Origin: JAJPHF01 sp035293805
GTDB lineage: Bacteria; Chloroflexota; UBA6077; JAJPHF01
NCBI GenBank assembly: GCA_035293805.1
Contig: DATGMD010000001.1
Span: forward strand, 124,001 to 188,000
Direction: 5' to 3'
Length of the DNA: 64,000 bases
Shown here in pieces: positions 9,656-18,009 of the stretch; the first letter of the stretch is position 1; every line of letters starts with the position of its first letter. The translations under genes and the position numbers were made by a program. The notes under the pieces were generated by a model that saw only the letters and a program-made list of their open reading frames with translations, searched no databases and was not told where the DNA came from.

Positions 9656-10986
9656 CTGCCACTTTGGCCCGCCCACCGGCGCGGGCGCTGGGCCGACGCG
9701 GTGGGGTGATCGCGCGGGTGCGGCGCGGCAGCCCCGCAGCTCGCGCGGGCGCTCGCGCCGGCGATGAGCTACTGGCGGTGAACGGGCTGCGGCCCCGCGA
9801 CTCGATCGATCTGGCAGAGCTTGCAACGGGTACCACCGCGGTGCTGACGCTGCTGCGTGGCGAGCAGGCCCTGACCATCCGGACGACGCGGGCGCCGGGC
9901 GAGGATCTGGGGATCGAGCTTGCTGCTCCCACGCTCGACGGCATCCGTCGCTGCGCGAACGCCTGCCCGTTCTGCTTCATCGACGGCCTGCCCACGGGCA
10001 TGCGCGATACCCTCTATATTCGTGACGACGACTATCGCTATTCGTTTCTCTACGGCAGTTTCGTCACATTGACAAACCTGCGGCCCGACGACGAGGAGCG
10101 CATTTGCTTTCAACGGCTGAGCCCGCTGCGCGTCTCGGTACACGCGACTGACCTGACCGTGCGGCGGCGGCTGCTCGCGAATCCCCGGGCGCCCGACATC
10201 CTTGAGCAGTTTGATCGCCTCGGCAGGGCCGGAATCGAGTTTCACGCCCAAGTCGTGCTGGTGCCGGGCGAGAACGACGGCGCGGTGCTGACGAAAACGG
10301 TCGCGGACCTGGCCGACCGATACCCGACCGTGCGGTCGGTCGCCGTCGTGCCGGTCGGCCTGACGCGGCACTCACACACGGCGGGTCTGCGGACGCTCGA
10401 CGCGGCCGACGCCGGGCGGGCCCTGGACGAGTGTGAGCGGTGGCAGCGGCGGCTGCGGGCGCGTCTCGGGGTGCGGTTCGTCTATCCGAGCGACGAGCTG
10501 TTCCTGCTGGCCGATCGTCGGTTCCCAGCAGCCAGCCACTACGACGATTACCCGCAGCTCCAGAACGGCGTTGGGCTTGTCCCCTTGTTTCTCGGGCAGT
10601 GGCGCCGCGCGCGGCGGCGATTGCCGGCGGCGGTTTCGCCGCGCCGCGTCGTCTGGGTGTGCGGGCAGGCGATGGAGCGCGCGCTCGCGCTCGTCGCCGC
10701 GGAAATGGCCGCGGTGGATGGGTTGGAGGTTGCGGTGGCGGCCGTGCCGAATGCATTCTTCGGGACCGGCGTCACGGTCTCTGGGCTGCTGACCGCCACG
10801 GATGTCGCGCGGGCGCTCGCCGATTGCGCGGCGGACCGGATTGTCCTGCCGCGCGCGATGTTCGACGCGGCAGGCGAGCGCACCCTGGATGACTGGACCC
10901 TGGCCGACCTGGCGGCCCGGCTCCCGGGCACGCTGCTCGTGGCGCGGACGGCCGGGGAGCTGCTGGAGGCGACATGTGCGGCATAG
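9646..10986 (+). CDS. PDZ-domain / DUF512 iron-sulfur protein, radical-SAM-like
   Basis: 446 residues. The N-terminal PDZ-like domain (about 17-80) contains VIARVRRGSPAARAGARAGD. A CX3CX2C cluster (Cys103, Cys107, Cys110, in CANACPFCFIDGLP) follows, then the conserved DDDYRYSFLYGSFVTLTNL block and a C-terminal DUF512 region with YPSDELFLLADR. The family (TIGR03279-like) is widely conserved, but no reaction is established. The start is a TTG at 9646 with an unusually strong GGAGGGGGAG five bases upstream. In many genomes this gene sits beside der; here glmS overlaps its end by 13 bases. Confidence 0.88.
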   Translation: MEIAATLARPPARALGRRGGVIARVRRGSPAARAGARAGDELLAVNGLRPRDSIDLAELATGTTAVLTLLRGEQALTIRTTRAPGEDLGIELAAPTLDGIRRCANACPFCFIDGLPTGMRDTLYIRDDDYRYSFLYGSFVTLTNLRPDDEERICFQRLSPLRVSVHATDLTVRRRLLANPRAPDILEQFDRLGRAGIEFHAQVVLVPGENDGAVLTKTVADLADRYPTVRSVAVVPVGLTRHSHTAGLRTLDAADAGRALDECERWQRRLRARLGVRFVYPSDELFLLADRRFPAASHYDDYPQLQNGVGLVPLFLGQWRRARRRLPAAVSPRRVVWVCGQAMERALALVAAEMAAVDGLEVAVAAVPNAFFGTGVTVSGLLTATDVARALADCAADRIVLPRAMFDAAGERTLDDWTLADLAARLPGTLLVARTAGELLEATCAA

Positions 10987-12827
10987 TGGGCTATACGGGG
11001 CGCGGCGCGGCTGCGCCTTTTTTACTTGAGGGCCTGCATCGACTGGAATACCGCGGGTACGACTCGGCGGGAATCGCGGTCATCACGCCCGAGAAGGAGC
11101 TTGCTATTCACCGAGCGGCCGGCAAGCTTCAGAATCTGGTGACGCTGCTGGATGGGCGGGCGCCCGCCGGACAGGTGGGGATTGGTCATACGCGTTGGGC
11201 GACGCATGGGCGGCCGTCCGATGAGAACGCTCACCCGCACACCGATTGTGCCGCGCGCATCTGTGTGGTCCACAACGGCATCATTGAGAATTTCGGGGTG
11301 CTGCGCGCGCAGCTTACCGACCAGGGGCACCAGTTCCGCTCCCAGACGGACACGGAGGTGCTGGCACACCTGATCGAGGAAGAGCTGCGGTGTCTGGATC
11401 GGACGGGGGACAGCGCGTTCTCGTCGCGCCTACGGCTTGCCGTCGGCCAGGCGCTTGAGCGGGTCCAGGGTGCGTATGCCATCGCGGTCTTGAGCCTCGA
11501 CGAGCCGTCGGTACTCGTCGGCGCCTGCCGTCACGCGCCCCTCGTCGTCGGTCTGGGCGAGCGCGGCAACTACCTCGCGTCAGATGTCCCGGCGCTGCTA
11601 CAGGAGACGCGAGACGTCATCCGGTTGCGTGAAGGCGAGCTGGTGGTGCTCGACGGGGAGCGGGTGGCGCTGTACGACGAGCGCGGGCGTTTGGTGGCGC
11701 GCGAACCGATGCGCATCGGCTGGGATCAGACGGCTGCGGAGAAAGCGGGCTATCCTCACTTTGTCCTGAAGGAGATCCACGAGCAGCCGGCTTCCGTGCG
11801 GGCGGCTTTGGCCGGGCGTCTCCGAGGCTGGGAGACGCATTTGCCGGAGCTGGACAGTCTATCGCTGGACCAAATTAGCCGCATTTACCTGGTGGCTTGT
11901 GGGACGTCCCACTATGCCGGCATGGTCGCGAAGTACGCCTGGGAAGAGTGGCTCGGCCTTCCGGTGGAGACAGTGGTAGCCTCCGAGTTTCGTTACGCGC
12001 CGCCGCCGGTGGACGAGCATGTGCTGTTCGTGGCGGTGAGCCAGTCGGGCGAGACAGCGGATACGCTGGCGGCGGCCGAATGGGCGGCAGAAGCGGGCGC
12101 GTATACGGTGGCGGTGACCAACGTGGTGGACAGCGCACTGACCCAGCGCGCGCGGGCGGTAGTATACTTGCAGGTGGGACCGGAGATCGGAGTCGTGGCC
12201 ACGAAGACGTTCACCGGTCAGCTGGCGGTGCTTTACGCCATCGGGCTCCACCTGGCGGCCCAGCGGCGGCAACTCACGCCGCCAGCCCGCCGCGCGCTAC
12301 TCGAAGCCCTTAGTTCGCTGCCTACCTCTATCGAGCGGGCGCTCGCGTGTCCGGAGCCGGCCCAGCGCATCGCGGCGGCCTGCGTAAACGTCGACCACCT
12401 GTTGTTCATTGGGCGCGGCGTCGGCTATCCGACGGCCCTCGAGGGGGCGCTTAAGCTCAAGGAGATCTCCTACATTCACGCCGAGGGATATCCGGCGGGC
12501 GAGCTGAAGCACGGGCCGATCGCGCTCGTTGAGCCAGGCATGCTCATGCTGGCGCTCGCTACGCGGAGCCGCACCTATGACAAAGTCGTGGCGAACGTAC
12601 AGGAGGTGAAGGCGCGCGAGGCCCGTGTGGTCGCCATCGCGACTGAGGGCGATGAGGAAATTGCGCGGCATGCCGACGAGGTCGTCTATGTGCCCGCCGC
12701 CCCGGAGCTGTTGTCGCCGATGGTGAACGTCATCCCCATGCAGCTATTCTCGTACTATGCGGCGGTGGAGAGGGGCTGCGACGTCGACCAGCCCCGGAAC
12801 CTAGCGAAGTCCGTCACGGTGGAGTAG
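10974..12827 (+). CDS. glmS: glutamine--fructose-6-phosphate aminotransferase (isomerizing)
   Basis: First step of UDP-GlcNAc synthesis: glutamine and fructose-6-P give glucosamine-6-P and glutamate. MCGIVGYTG places the nucleophilic Cys2 at the processed N-terminus. LEYRGYDSAG, HTRWATHG and NGIIENF complete the glutaminase domain (1-240). Two SIS domains follow, with VACGTSHYAGM, SQSGETADTL, ALKLKEISYIHAEGYPAGELKHGPI, and the C-terminal PRNLAKSVTVE. At 617 residues it is standard. It starts inside the DUF512 gene, so no glmS ribozyme leader can be present. Its stop overlaps the next gene by one base. Confidence 0.98.
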   Translation: MCGIVGYTGRGAAAPFLLEGLHRLEYRGYDSAGIAVITPEKELAIHRAAGKLQNLVTLLDGRAPAGQVGIGHTRWATHGRPSDENAHPHTDCAARICVVHNGIIENFGVLRAQLTDQGHQFRSQTDTEVLAHLIEEELRCLDRTGDSAFSSRLRLAVGQALERVQGAYAIAVLSLDEPSVLVGACRHAPLVVGLGERGNYLASDVPALLQETRDVIRLREGELVVLDGERVALYDERGRLVAREPMRIGWDQTAAEKAGYPHFVLKEIHEQPASVRAALAGRLRGWETHLPELDSLSLDQISRIYLVACGTSHYAGMVAKYAWEEWLGLPVETVVASEFRYAPPPVDEHVLFVAVSQSGETADTLAAAEWAAEAGAYTVAVTNVVDSALTQRARAVVYLQVGPEIGVVATKTFTGQLAVLYAIGLHLAAQRRQLTPPARRALLEALSSLPTSIERALACPEPAQRIAAACVNVDHLLFIGRGVGYPTALEGALKLKEISYIHAEGYPAGELKHGPIALVEPGMLMLALATRSRTYDKVVANVQEVKAREARVVAIATEGDEEIARHADEVVYVPAAPELLSPMVNVIPMQLFSYYAAVERGCDVDQPRNLAKSVTVE

Positions 12828-14005
12828 TGCGCCGGCTGCGAGTCACGTTTGTGGCGCCCTTCGGCTTATGCCGACGGGGGACGACACGAGCCCGCGTCAT
12901 TCCACTTGCCGAAGCGCTTGCGGCCCGCGGACACGAGGTCCGCGTCGTCGTGCCGGACTGGGACTATTCCCCTGGGGTGCCTCGTCGCTATCGGGTTGGG
13001 GCGGCCGGCATATGGCACCTGACTTCTCCCGATGCTCCACGGCAGTTGATCTCGGTGCAGCTACTCCGCGAAGCATACCGCGGCGCGCTGGCCGGCCGGC
13101 CCGATGTGATTCACTGCTTTAAGCCCATCGGCTACTCCGGCCTCGTGACACTCCTTCTCGCACGGCTAGGCCGGCGGGCCGGTTGGCGGGGTCTGCTCGC
13201 CGTGGACACGGACGACCTGGAAGGGCGGGAAGGGTGGGCCACGCGCAGCGGGCGGCCCGAGTGGCAGGTCCGCTTGCTGGACTGGCAGGAGCGGGCGGTG
13301 CTGCGGAGCGCCGACATCGTGACGGCCGCGAGCGCTGATCTGAGCAGGCGGGTGCACGCTCTCCGGCCCTGGGACCGCGCCCCCGCCTATGTACCGAACG
13401 GAGTCACGCCCTACGAGCCGCGCGGCGAGCCTAGGGTTGGCCCTGGAGCATCTGGCGCGGCCTCCCTGCTTCTCTACACTCGGTTCAATGAGTTCGCGCC
13501 GCGCCGCGGCGCGGCTATCGTAGCGGCAATCCTGAGCCGCGTGCCAAGGACCAGGCTAGTCGTGGTGGGAGACGGGCCGGCGGCGGCCACGGGATCATTT
13601 TTCCGGGAGCTTGAGCGGCGCGGCCTTGGGGCGCGGGTAACGCGATGCGGACTGCTAACTGGCGAGGCCCTCGCCCAGATTCTTGAACTCGACAGCGTAG
13701 CGCTGTGGCTCTTCGACGACAATGCGATCAATCGAGCGCGCTCGCCGGCCAAACTGCTGGAGCTCCTGGCGCATGGGAGAGCCGTCGTCGCTGAGGGGGT
13801 GGGAGAGGTGCCTAGGCTCGCCGGGCGCGCGGCACGAGTCGTGGCGGCCGGCGACGGACCCACGCTGGTCGCTTGTACCGTTGACCTGCTACAGAAGCGC
13901 GAGGAGCGGTGTCGGCAGGCAGACCAGGCGAGAGAGGCGGTGGGGCGAGAGGCGGGATGGGCGGACCGTGCGGCCTGCGTCGAGACCGCGTACTTCTACA
14001 CATAA
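12827..14005 (+). CDS. glycosyltransferase, GT4-like (GT-B fold)
   Basis: 392 residues, predicted cytoplasmic, no membrane helices. VIPLAEALAARGHEVRVVVPDWD is the usual GT-B N-terminal acceptor domain, and RLVVVGDG with SPAKLLELLAHGRAVVA is the nucleotide-sugar-binding C-terminal domain of GT4-type enzymes. Donor and acceptor are unknown. The GTG start overlaps the glmS stop (TAGTG), so it is translationally coupled to the amino-sugar gene and may act in envelope glycan synthesis. Its stop codon lies within the left arm of the 12-bp inverted repeat described separately. Confidence 0.8.
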   Translation: MRRLRVTFVAPFGLCRRGTTRARVIPLAEALAARGHEVRVVVPDWDYSPGVPRRYRVGAAGIWHLTSPDAPRQLISVQLLREAYRGALAGRPDVIHCFKPIGYSGLVTLLLARLGRRAGWRGLLAVDTDDLEGREGWATRSGRPEWQVRLLDWQERAVLRSADIVTAASADLSRRVHALRPWDRAPAYVPNGVTPYEPRGEPRVGPGASGAASLLLYTRFNEFAPRRGAAIVAAILSRVPRTRLVVVGDGPAAATGSFFRELERRGLGARVTRCGLLTGEALAQILELDSVALWLFDDNAINRARSPAKLLELLAHGRAVVAEGVGEVPRLAGRAARVVAAGDGPTLVACTVDLLQKREERCRQADQAREAVGREAGWADRAACVETAYFYT

Positions 14006-14084
14006 ACAGACAAGTCGCATCTAACATATCTCTGTCTCAATTCCCACCTCAAAAACTGATGCCTCTTTTTTTTGTTTATGTGTA
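13997..14084. repeat. 12-bp perfect inverted repeat in an AT-rich gap
   Basis: TACACATAAACA at 13997-14008 is repeated in perfect inverse as TGTTTATGTGTA at 14073-14084, 64 bp apart, with a T8-9 run just inside the right arm. The left arm includes the glycosyltransferase stop codon. The right arm leads into TATGAT (14083-14088), a plausible -10 for the recombinase gene. The strong AT-richness is exceptional for this window. It may be an operator pair, a recombinase binding site or a terminator; none is proven. Confidence 0.55.
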
Positions 14085-14123
14085 TGATGGTGTTGCATCG
14101 CGACCGGTGCGGGAGGTGGAAGC

Positions 14124-15179
14124 ATGAATCCGCTGGGGCTTCCGGCAGGAAGGCAGCTGCCGCTGTTCGTCCCGTCAGAAGTGCTACTGCCCGCCTCCAC
14201 TACCGTCGAACCCACGCCCGCCCGGCGGCTCAGTGAGGCAGTTGAAGCGTACTGCACTTACCTGGTCGCCGCAGGCCGCGCCATGCACACCGTCCGGAGC
14301 ACTAGGTTGGACCTGCAGGGGTTGCTAGAGCACATCGGGGATGAGAGTCTGCTAGACCTCGCGCCCGCTCAGTTAGCTGAGCACGTGCGCTGGCTGCGCA
14401 GCGAGCGGGGTAACAGCTCCTCCTCCTTGCGGCGCAAAATCGCGACACTCAAGACCTTCCTCCGCTACGCCGTGACGGCTGGCTGGATTGCCGAAAGCCC
14501 GGCGGAGGGCCTCGTCTACCCGCAGCTAAAACGCGCGCCGGTAATAGTGCTGGACTCGCACGAGGTAGAGGCGGTAGTGGCCGCAGGTAGCGTTGATCCC
14601 GCCTGGCACGCGCTAGTCCTGCTTTTCGTCGACGCCGGCTTGAAGCGCGACGAGGCGCTCGCTCTGCAAGCGGAGGACCTCTATTTGGCGCGGGAGCCAT
14701 CGGATAGCCGGGTGACCATACGGCATAGCGCGCAGGCGAAGCGCGTGCGCCGCCGCTCGGTACCACTGACCGCCCGGGCCCACTTCGCCCTTGCCCGTCT
14801 GCTGCGAGCGCCGCTGCCGGGCGGACCCGTGTTTTCCTTTTCAGTACGGGGAGTGAATTTCGTGATCGAAACCGTGGGCCGACGCGCGGAGATTGTGCGG
14901 CTGAAGAAGCTGACGCCGGAAATCCTCCGTGACACGTTCGCGGTCCGGATCATGCGCGAGCGGGTCAACAACGAGTCCGAGGCACTGCGGCACGGGAGAA
15001 GCGCGCGCGAGTTCGCACGACTCCGTGCCAAGCACGACGTCGAGGTGCTACAGCTGCTCGGGCTGTCGCGGTACTCGGAAATGGCGGCGCGCTATCGATC
15101 GGCGGTTGCGGCGATCGAGGCGAGTGCGACCGGCAATACTGACACCGCCACCAGAGGCGGGGCGCTCAAGCACGAGTGA
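14124..15179 (+). CDS. Xer-like tyrosine recombinase with degenerate catalytic residues
   Basis: 351 residues. A SAM-like core-binding domain (about 35-125, with SLRRKIATLKTFLRYAV) precedes a phage-integrase catalytic fold (140-330). The active site is altered. The first Arg is Lys174 (GLKRDEAL instead of GLRxSEL), box II is EILRDTF with Glu266 replacing His (Arg269 kept), and the LGH histidine is Leu314; Tyr324 remains. The N-terminus contains QLPLF (residues 11-15), which resembles a sliding-clamp-binding motif. RBS GGAGG lies 7 bases before the ATG. It is convergent with scpA, a common Xer neighbour. It is probably a DNA-binding rather than strand-cutting protein (inference). Confidence 0.75.
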   Translation: MNPLGLPAGRQLPLFVPSEVLLPASTTVEPTPARRLSEAVEAYCTYLVAAGRAMHTVRSTRLDLQGLLEHIGDESLLDLAPAQLAEHVRWLRSERGNSSSSLRRKIATLKTFLRYAVTAGWIAESPAEGLVYPQLKRAPVIVLDSHEVEAVVAAGSVDPAWHALVLLFVDAGLKRDEALALQAEDLYLAREPSDSRVTIRHSAQAKRVRRRSVPLTARAHFALARLLRAPLPGGPVFSFSVRGVNFVIETVGRRAEIVRLKKLTPEILRDTFAVRIMRERVNNESEALRHGRSAREFARLRAKHDVEVLQLLGLSRYSEMAARYRSAVAAIEASATGNTDTATRGGALKHE

Positions 15180-15221
15180 TAACAGCACCTCGGCTGCTGG
15201 TAGACAGGCCTGCGGAGGAAA

Positions 15222-15237
15222 CGGCTGCAGGCAGCCG
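15222..15237. terminator. possible bidirectional hairpin between convergent genes
   Basis: CGGCTGC/GCAGCCG forms a short stem in the 63-bp gap between the recombinase gene and the end of scpA. No U-tract follows on either strand, so the terminator role is tentative. Confidence 0.3.
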
Positions 15238-15242
15238 AGCAG

Positions 15243-15980
15243 TCATTCCAACCCCCTCAGGTCCGCGGCCTCGGGAGCTACAGTCGACGCCCGACGGATC
15301 TCCAGAGGACTCGCCCAATCGGTCTGACGGACGAGTAGAACGCCGCGCCTCGCTAGCACCAGCACCACTAGAAAGGTTGCCACGGCGCTGGACACGTCGG
15401 AGCCCAGCACTTCATGGATTGGCAACCAACGGTTGCCACTGACGGCGGCCAGCACCACGCGGGCGCGCTCCACGAGCGTCGGCCGCGTCGATGTGGTCAG
15501 TACACGAGGCGAGTTGTCCGTGGAATGCGGACGCAGCCGGTGCCGGAGAAGCCGAACTAGCGTTGCCGGCTCGAGCGGCGCGAGCGGCATCGAGGCGGCG
15601 AGGGCGGGTAGCTCACCGCCACGCGGCCACGAGCGCAAGCCCTCACTCTCCCGCTCCCCCAGCCAACGCGCCGCGGCCTGCAGAACCTGGTACTCGGCTA
15701 GCCGGCGGCGAAGCTCCTCGGCCGGGTCGCCTGCGGGGTCATTCGCCGCGACAGGCGGCAGCAGGGCGCGCGACTTGATGAGCATGAGCTGGGAGGCTAC
15801 CAGAAGAAACTCGGAAAGCGCGTCGAGCTCGCCTTCTAGCGCTAGCACCCGCTCCAGGTACTGGTCCGCTACCGTGGCTAGGCTCAGCTCGGTCACATCT
15901 AGCCGGCGCTTTTGGATAAGGTTGAACAGCAAGTCTAGTGGCCCCGTGAACTCCGGCAGATTTACCAATAACGCGCACAC
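15243..15980 (-). CDS. scpA: segregation and condensation protein A
   Basis: Kleisin subunit of the bacterial SMC-ScpAB condensin. The N-terminus LPEFTGPLDLLFNLIQKRRLDV is the hallmark SMC-neck-binding helix region. QLMLIKSRALLPP follows, and a winged-helix C-terminus (VATFLVVLVLARRGVLLVRQ) binds the SMC head. Length is 245 residues. The GTG start is two bases after the trpA stop, so scpA is the last gene of the T-box-controlled trp operon. scpB is not adjacent; only a short gap separates scpA from the convergent recombinase gene. Confidence 0.92.
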   Translation of the reverse strand: MCALLVNLPEFTGPLDLLFNLIQKRRLDVTELSLATVADQYLERVLALEGELDALSEFLLVASQLMLIKSRALLPPVAANDPAGDPAEELRRRLAEYQVLQAAARWLGERESEGLRSWPRGGELPALAASMPLAPLEPATLVRLLRHRLRPHSTDNSPRVLTTSTRPTLVERARVVLAAVSGNRWLPIHEVLGSDVSSAVATFLVVLVLARRGVLLVRQTDWASPLEIRRASTVAPEAADLRGLE

Positions 15981-15982
15981 GG

Positions 15983-16807
15983 TCAGGCTCGCTCGCGCGA
16001 CTCCGCGGCAACCTCACCCCGGCTAACGCCCTTCATCTCCGCGATGTACCGAGCGGCTACGGCAGCGCGCTCGTCTGCGGGCACCCCGCGCAGCAGGTCC
16101 ACGAGCGCGCTGGCCACAATGGCGCCATCGGCGTACTCCCTCACTGCAGCCACGTGCTCAGGCCGGGCGATGCCGAACCCTACGACGAGCGGCACCGCCG
16201 TGTAGCGACGGACCCGACGCAAGAAGGCGGGTAGCTCGTCGGCCAGTGATGTGCGAGCGCCGGTCACGCCGACCACGGACACGCAGTAGATGAATCCTTC
16301 CGCCTGGGTGCAGGCCGCAGCCATCCGCCCGTCTGGCGTCGTGGGAGCCAGCATCGTGATCAGCTGCAGGCCGGCGCGGCCGCAGGCCACTCGCAGGGTT
16401 TCGGCCTCCTCGACTGGCAGATCAGGCACGATGAGGCCGTCTACGCCGGATCCGGCGGCCTGCGTGCAGAACCCCTCCAGTCCGTAATGCTGGACGGGGT
16501 TGTAGTAGCTCATGAAGACCAGCGGTACGTCGGTGGCCGCGCGAATCTCGCGGGCCGTCGCGAACGCGTCGGCCAACCGGAAGCCGGCGTCTAGAGCCTG
16601 CTGGTTCACACGCTGCAGCGTGGCGCCGTCGGCCAGCGGATCGGAGAAAGGAATGCCGAGCTCCAGCCCGTCGGCACCCGCTCGCACTAGCTCGAGCGCC
16701 AGCGCCGCCGTCTCGCCGCGGGCCGGAAAGCCAACGCTGAGATAGGGCAGCAGGGCCATCTCGCCCCGCGCGCGCAGGGCAGCGAAGGCCGTGTCAATTC
16801 GATTCAC
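15983..16807 (-). CDS. trpA: tryptophan synthase alpha subunit
   Basis: Cleaves indole-3-glycerol phosphate to indole and glyceraldehyde-3-P. The catalytic Glu lies in GADGLELGIPFSDPLADG, which also carries the essential Asp of SDPLADG. IVPDLPVEEA, and VVGFGIARPEHV for phosphate binding, are present. It has 274 residues. It overlaps trpB by four bases and is followed two bases later by scpA. YLSVGFPARGET replaces the more usual YLTAGYP but keeps the barrel strand. Confidence 0.96.
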   Translation of the reverse strand: MNRIDTAFAALRARGEMALLPYLSVGFPARGETAALALELVRAGADGLELGIPFSDPLADGATLQRVNQQALDAGFRLADAFATAREIRAATDVPLVFMSYYNPVQHYGLEGFCTQAAGSGVDGLIVPDLPVEEAETLRVACGRAGLQLITMLAPTTPDGRMAAACTQAEGFIYCVSVVGVTGARTSLADELPAFLRRVRRYTAVPLVVGFGIARPEHVAAVREYADGAIVASALVDLLRGVPADERAAVAARYIAEMKGVSRGEVAAESRERA

Positions 16808-18009
16808 GCCTCGGCCTCCAACGCAGTGCCGCTCGCCTCGGCGTAGAGCTGTACGTCCTTATCGCCGCGGCCCGACAGATTGACGACGATCAGGCGCTCG
16901 GGACGCCAGTCCGCCGCGTGGGTCAGAAGGTACCCAATCGCGTGTGCCGGCTCAAGCGCCGGCAAAATGCCCTCCGCGAGGCAGAGCGTGCGGAAGCCGA
17001 GCAGCGCCTCATCGTCGGTAGCGGCCACGTAGCGCGCCCGTCGCTGCGCTTGCAAGTAGGCGTGCTCGGGGCCGACGCCCGGATAATCCAGCCCGGCCGA
17101 CACGCTATGGGTGGTCCGCACCTGGCCGTCCTCGTCCTGCAGGAGCAGCGTCCGCGCACCGTGTAGCACCCCGAGGCTGCCCGCGCTGAGCGACGCGGCG
17201 TGCTCGCCGGACTCCAGGCCGCGGCCGCCCGCCTCCACGCCCAGCAATTCGACTGCCGCGTCGTCCACGAATGGCACGAACATACCGATCGCGTTACTGC
17301 CTCCACCCACGCACGCCACCACGCAGTCGGGCAAGCGGCCCGCGGCCGCCAGCACCTGCTCCCGCGTCTCCCGACCGATCACCGCTTGGAAGTCGCGCAC
17401 GAGCGCGGGATAGGGGTGGGGCCCCACCGCGGAACCGAGCAGGTAGTGTGTCGTGCGCACGTTCGTGACCCAGTCGCGGATCGCCTCGTTGATCGCGTCT
17501 TTGAGCGTGCGGCTGCCCTCCCGCACCGGGCGCACCTCGGCGCCTAGGAGCCGCATACGATAGACGTTGGGCGCCTGGCGCCGCACGTCCTCCTCGCCCA
17601 TGTAGACCACGCACTCTAGCCCCAGCATGGCGCACACCGTCGCCGTCGCCACGCCGTGCTGGCCCGCGCCGGTCTCGGCCACCACGCGCCGCTTGCCCAT
17701 CCGCTGCACCAGCAATGCTTGGCCCAGCGCGTTGTTGATCTTGTGCGCCCCCGTGTGCGCCAGGTCCTCCCGCTTGAGGTACACGCGGTGGCCTAGCTGC
17801 CCGCTCAGCCGCTCGGCCTCGTAGAGAGGCGTCGGGCGCCCCACGAACGTGCGCAGGAGCAGCTCGAAGCGGGCCACGAACGCCGGGTCTGCCATCGCCT
17901 CGGCGTGGGCCGTTTCTAGCTCCGCCAGCGCGGGCATGAGCACTTCGGGCACAAACTGGCCGCCGAACTCACCGAAGCGGCCGCGCGGCGTGAGCGTTTC
18001 AGTCAACAT
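16804..18009 (-). CDS. trpB: tryptophan synthase beta subunit
   Basis: PLP enzyme condensing indole with serine. RFGEFGGQFVPEVLMPAL begins the protein, and the PLP lysine lies in HTGAHKINNALGQ. ETGAGQHG, the phosphate-binding GGGSNAIG and NLSGRGDKD near the C-terminus are all intact. At 401 residues this is the TrpB1 form that pairs with TrpA. It overlaps trpF by 11 bases and trpA by four. Confidence 0.98.
   Translation of the reverse strand: MLTETLTPRGRFGEFGGQFVPEVLMPALAELETAHAEAMADPAFVARFELLLRTFVGRPTPLYEAERLSGQLGHRVYLKREDLAHTGAHKINNALGQALLVQRMGKRRVVAETGAGQHGVATATVCAMLGLECVVYMGEEDVRRQAPNVYRMRLLGAEVRPVREGSRTLKDAINEAIRDWVTNVRTTHYLLGSAVGPHPYPALVRDFQAVIGRETREQVLAAAGRLPDCVVACVGGGSNAIGMFVPFVDDAAVELLGVEAGGRGLESGEHAASLSAGSLGVLHGARTLLLQDEDGQVRTTHSVSAGLDYPGVGPEHAYLQAQRRARYVAATDDEALLGFRTLCLAEGILPALEPAHAIGYLLTHAADWRPERLIVVNLSGRGDKDVQLYAEASGTALEAEA

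Noticed and set aside
10440..10892. Secondary open frames inside the DUF512, NYN and purB genes
   Set aside because: All are antisense or frame-shifted shadows with arginine/alanine-biased translation and no RBS.
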